Assembly (NCBI GenBank): GCA_004357365.1
Contig: SMVT01000009.1
Span: 1-14,765, forward strand
Length of the DNA stretch: 14,765 nucleotides
Source: Nitrospina sp.
GTDB lineage: Bacteria > Nitrospinota > Nitrospinia > Nitrospinales > Nitrospinaceae
Direction: 5' to 3'
Below, in pieces: positions 13,069 to 14,765 of this stretch (positions are counted from its first letter, which is position 1; each line of letters opens with the position of its first letter). Under the pieces are notes generated by a model. The model was not told where the DNA came from. It did not search any database and worked only from the letters and a program-made list of their open reading frames with translations. The position numbers were made by a program, and so were the translations under genes.

Positions 13069-14001
13069 TCAGGCAGAAGACTCCGGTTCGTCCGGGTCCA
13101 CCGGTTCATCAGGCTCGTCGAGTTCGATGATGATGTCGTCATCGGCCCCAGCCGCTTTATCCGTTGCAGCGTCCGCGTCTGATCCGGCCATGTCATCCGG
13201 TTCAATCGCTTTGCCCGGCTGTTCGGCGGGCGAAGGGCCGGGGGGTGCCAGGTGCAGGATTTTTTCGATCTGTTGGTCGAGGTGATCTAATCCCGCTTCG
13301 ACGGTTCCGAAATTCGATTCCACCACACAATGCCCCGGTGCTACGGAGGCGTGGGCCTCAAAACTCATGTTCTTGATTTCATGGAACAGCTGGATCAACT
13401 CCTGCCCGTAGTCCTGCAATTCCTTATGGTCGTCCGGATGAACCTTGACGGTCAGGGTTTCCCGGTCCAGCACGGATTCGATAGCCATCCGCACGATTTC
13501 GCGAATGCCGTCCGTCTTGCTTTCCAGTTCCGTGCGCACCACTTTTTTGGCAAGGGAGGCGACCATTTCCACCATTTCGCGTTCCAGCAGGGGATACATT
13601 TTTTCGCGGGCCTGCGACAGTTCATCGAGGAGGGATTGCAACATTGCCAGGGAAGAGGCGAACCGTTCCTGCACCGCCTGTGCGCCTTCCTGATAGCCTT
13701 CTTCGTGGCCCTCCTGATAACCCTTTTCGCGCGCTTCCTCATGGATTTGCGCCGCCTGGTCCTTCATCTGCTGCATGGCGTCGGAGAACATTTCACCGAC
13801 GCCTTCCTTGCCTTGCAGGGTTTTGGAGTCTTCACCGCTTCTTTGCTTTTCCAGGTCGTGAACGAAATCCGATTCCAGGGACTTGGCCTGCCGGACGAAG
13901 TCGTCCAGGTCGAACTTCCGGCCTTCGCCGGGAGAGCCTTCGGAATATTGATCGGGAACGAAATGGCCGGAATCCTTATACAAGCTCTTCTCCTCCGCCA
14001 C
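13069..14001 (-). CDS. fliH: flagellar assembly protein FliH
   Basis: About 310 residues. FliH dimerises on FliI and restrains and anchors it to the C-ring. The hallmark Gly-repeat helix appears in the middle (EKGYQEGHEEGYQEGAQ, GxxxG-type spacing). The conserved C-terminal domain includes LASLAKKVVRTELE-like helix text (VASLAKKVVRTELESK) and TLTVKVHPDDHKEL, SVAPGHCVVES and FGTVEAGLDHLDQQIEKIL. After residue ~235 comes an unusual Pro/Ala linker and a strongly acidic tail (DDDIIIELDEPDEPVDPDEP). Start: GTG 14001 overlaps fliG by 26 bases and has no good ribosome site. TTG at 13983 has GGAGGAG six bases upstream and overlaps fliG by only 8 bases, so it may be the true start. Either way it is coupled to fliG. 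Confidence 0.93.
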   Translation of the reverse strand: MAEEKSLYKDSGHFVPDQYSEGSPGEGRKFDLDDFVRQAKSLESDFVHDLEKQRSGEDSKTLQGKEGVGEMFSDAMQQMKDQAAQIHEEAREKGYQEGHEEGYQEGAQAVQERFASSLAMLQSLLDELSQAREKMYPLLEREMVEMVASLAKKVVRTELESKTDGIREIVRMAIESVLDRETLTVKVHPDDHKELQDYGQELIQLFHEIKNMSFEAHASVAPGHCVVESNFGTVEAGLDHLDQQIEKILHLAPPGPSPAEQPGKAIEPDDMAGSDADAATDKAAGADDDIIIELDEPDEPVDPDEPESSA

Positions 14002-14765
14002 CGACGACGAGGCGGCCTTCCTCCTCCAGCCGTTTCACGACGGAGACGATTTTCTGCTGGGCGCGTTCCACCTCGGTGATCTTGGTGAGGCCCATGGCTT
14101 CGAGGTCTTCTTTCAGCATGGAGGAGGCCCGCTCCGACATATTGGAGAAAATTTTATCCTTCAACTCATCGCTCCCGGTTTTAAGCGAAATCAGCAGGTC
14201 TTCCTGGCTGATTTCCTTCAGAATCATTTGCACGCCGTGATCGTCGACCTTCAGAATGTCCTCGTAGGTGAAACGGAGGTTGCGGATGTCGTTGGCGAGG
14301 TCCGGGTCCACTTCATCCATGGCGGTGAGGATGGACGTTTCGGTGGCCCGGTCGATGGTCCCCATAATTTCAGCGGCCGCTTCCACGCCGCCCATTTTGC
14401 TTCCGGAGACCGCTCCCGAAGAGCGGAACTCGGATTGCAGAGCTTCGTCCAGGTCCCGCAACACCTGCGGCGAGACCCGCTCCAGCGTCGCCAGCCGGTA
14501 GAGGATTTCCATGCGCGTCTCCTCGGGCATTTCCCGCAAGGTCGTTCCCGCCATTCCGGTTTCCAGATGCGCCAGGACGATGGCCGCGGTTTGCGGGTGT
14601 TCGTTGCTCAGGAAATTGGCGACCACTTTCGGGTCGAGCATGCGGACCGTATCCAGCCCGCCGCCCAGGTCCTCGCCGGGGGTGGTGATGTTGTTGAGGA
14701 TTTCCGTGGCCTTGGCCGGATCGAGCGCGCGCATCAGCGTGGTCTTTAAAAAGTCCAGGCCGGAG
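13976..14765 (-). CDS. fliG: flagellar motor switch protein FliG, C-terminal part (5' end outside window)
   Basis: 262 residues are visible, starting at SGLDFLKTTLMRALDP at the window edge; the N-terminal FliF-binding part is missing. The middle domain has VVANFLSNEHPQTAAIVLAH, with the FliG EHPQT motif that contacts FliM. The C-terminal torque domain is clear: FTYEDILKVDDHGVQMILKE, then the charged helix region LKTGSDELKDKIFSNMSERA, and AQQKIVSVVKRLEEEGRLVV at the end. FliG is the rotor ring component that meets the MotA stator and sets torque and rotation direction. It is the first visible gene of the operon; fliF would be expected just upstream, beyond the window. Its stop lies inside the fliH start region. 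Confidence 0.96.
   Translation of the reverse strand, partial: SGLDFLKTTLMRALDPAKATEILNNITTPGEDLGGGLDTVRMLDPKVVANFLSNEHPQTAAIVLAHLETGMAGTTLREMPEETRMEILYRLATLERVSPQVLRDLDEALQSEFRSSGAVSGSKMGGVEAAAEIMGTIDRATETSILTAMDEVDPDLANDIRNLRFTYEDILKVDDHGVQMILKEISQEDLLISLKTGSDELKDKIFSNMSERASSMLKEDLEAMGLTKITEVERAQQKIVSVVKRLEEEGRLVVGGGGEELV

Noticed and set aside
11549..13285. A 578-codon open plus-strand reading frame opposite fliI, fliJ and fliH
   Set aside because: It lies antisense to three confidently identified flagellar genes; its His/Arg/Gln-rich composition is typical of shadow frames in GC-rich DNA, with no recognisable domain.
1..14765. tRNA, rRNA, CRISPR array, phage or insertion sequence genes
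   Set aside because: No cloverleaf, regularly spaced repeats, transposase, integrase or structural phage protein motifs were seen in reading both strands.

Overview
The window is ordinary-looking bacterial chromosome with GC-rich, densely packed genes. It carries flagellar export genes, a DUF502 membrane protein, a TesA-type esterase and two radical SAM enzymes. This suggests a motile, diderm (Gram-negative-like) bacterium outside the well-studied model groups. A member of Nitrospinota, Nitrospirota or a deltaproteobacterial lineage would fit, but that placement is inference and cannot be proven here. No rRNA, tRNA, CRISPR, transposase or phage gene was found.

Layout. Bases 1-287 hold the 3' end of a TesA-like SGNH esterase, which runs convergently into a TrpD-like phosphoribosyltransferase-fold gene on the minus strand. 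That gene is divergent from a two-gene plus-strand unit at about 1433-4096: a radical SAM protein with a B12-binding-like N-terminus, then a CDP-alcohol phosphatidyltransferase only 15 bases downstream. Next comes a fusion of a Rieske [2Fe-2S] domain to the FMN/[3Fe-4S] domain of glutamate synthase (4170-5786). It is convergent with a stand-alone Lon substrate-binding-domain protein (5802-6491), which has a good extended -10 promoter.

The middle (6790-9603) is the most distinctive part. It is a tight three-gene unit of a putative ATP-grasp ligase, a small glutaredoxin and a lysine 2,3-aminomutase-type radical SAM enzyme. It is preceded by about 300 bases of non-coding DNA with hairpin potential. 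It is followed by about 270 bases of dispersed-repeat mosaic (two copies of a CTGAGCTTGTC-type motif and a large imperfect palindrome) containing a terminator-like hairpin. A near-consensus sigma70 promoter then leads into a DUF502 membrane-protein gene (10022-10657).

The right end (10696-14765, minus strand) is the flagellar motor and export operon fliG-fliH-fliI-fliJ-motE-like. The genes overlap or nearly touch, and FliJ and MotE each start in a 4-base ATGA overlap, so translation is probably coupled. FliG is the rotor switch protein. FliH and FliI form the export ATPase with FliJ as its stalk. The last gene encodes a secreted coiled-coil protein with an MgtE-N-like end. The operon converges on DUF502 across a short palindromic spacer.

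The best candidate for undescribed biology is the ATP-grasp/glutaredoxin/aminomutase unit. The Rieske-glutamate synthase fusion and the radical SAM/phosphatidyltransferase pair come next. Their substrates cannot be read from sequence alone.
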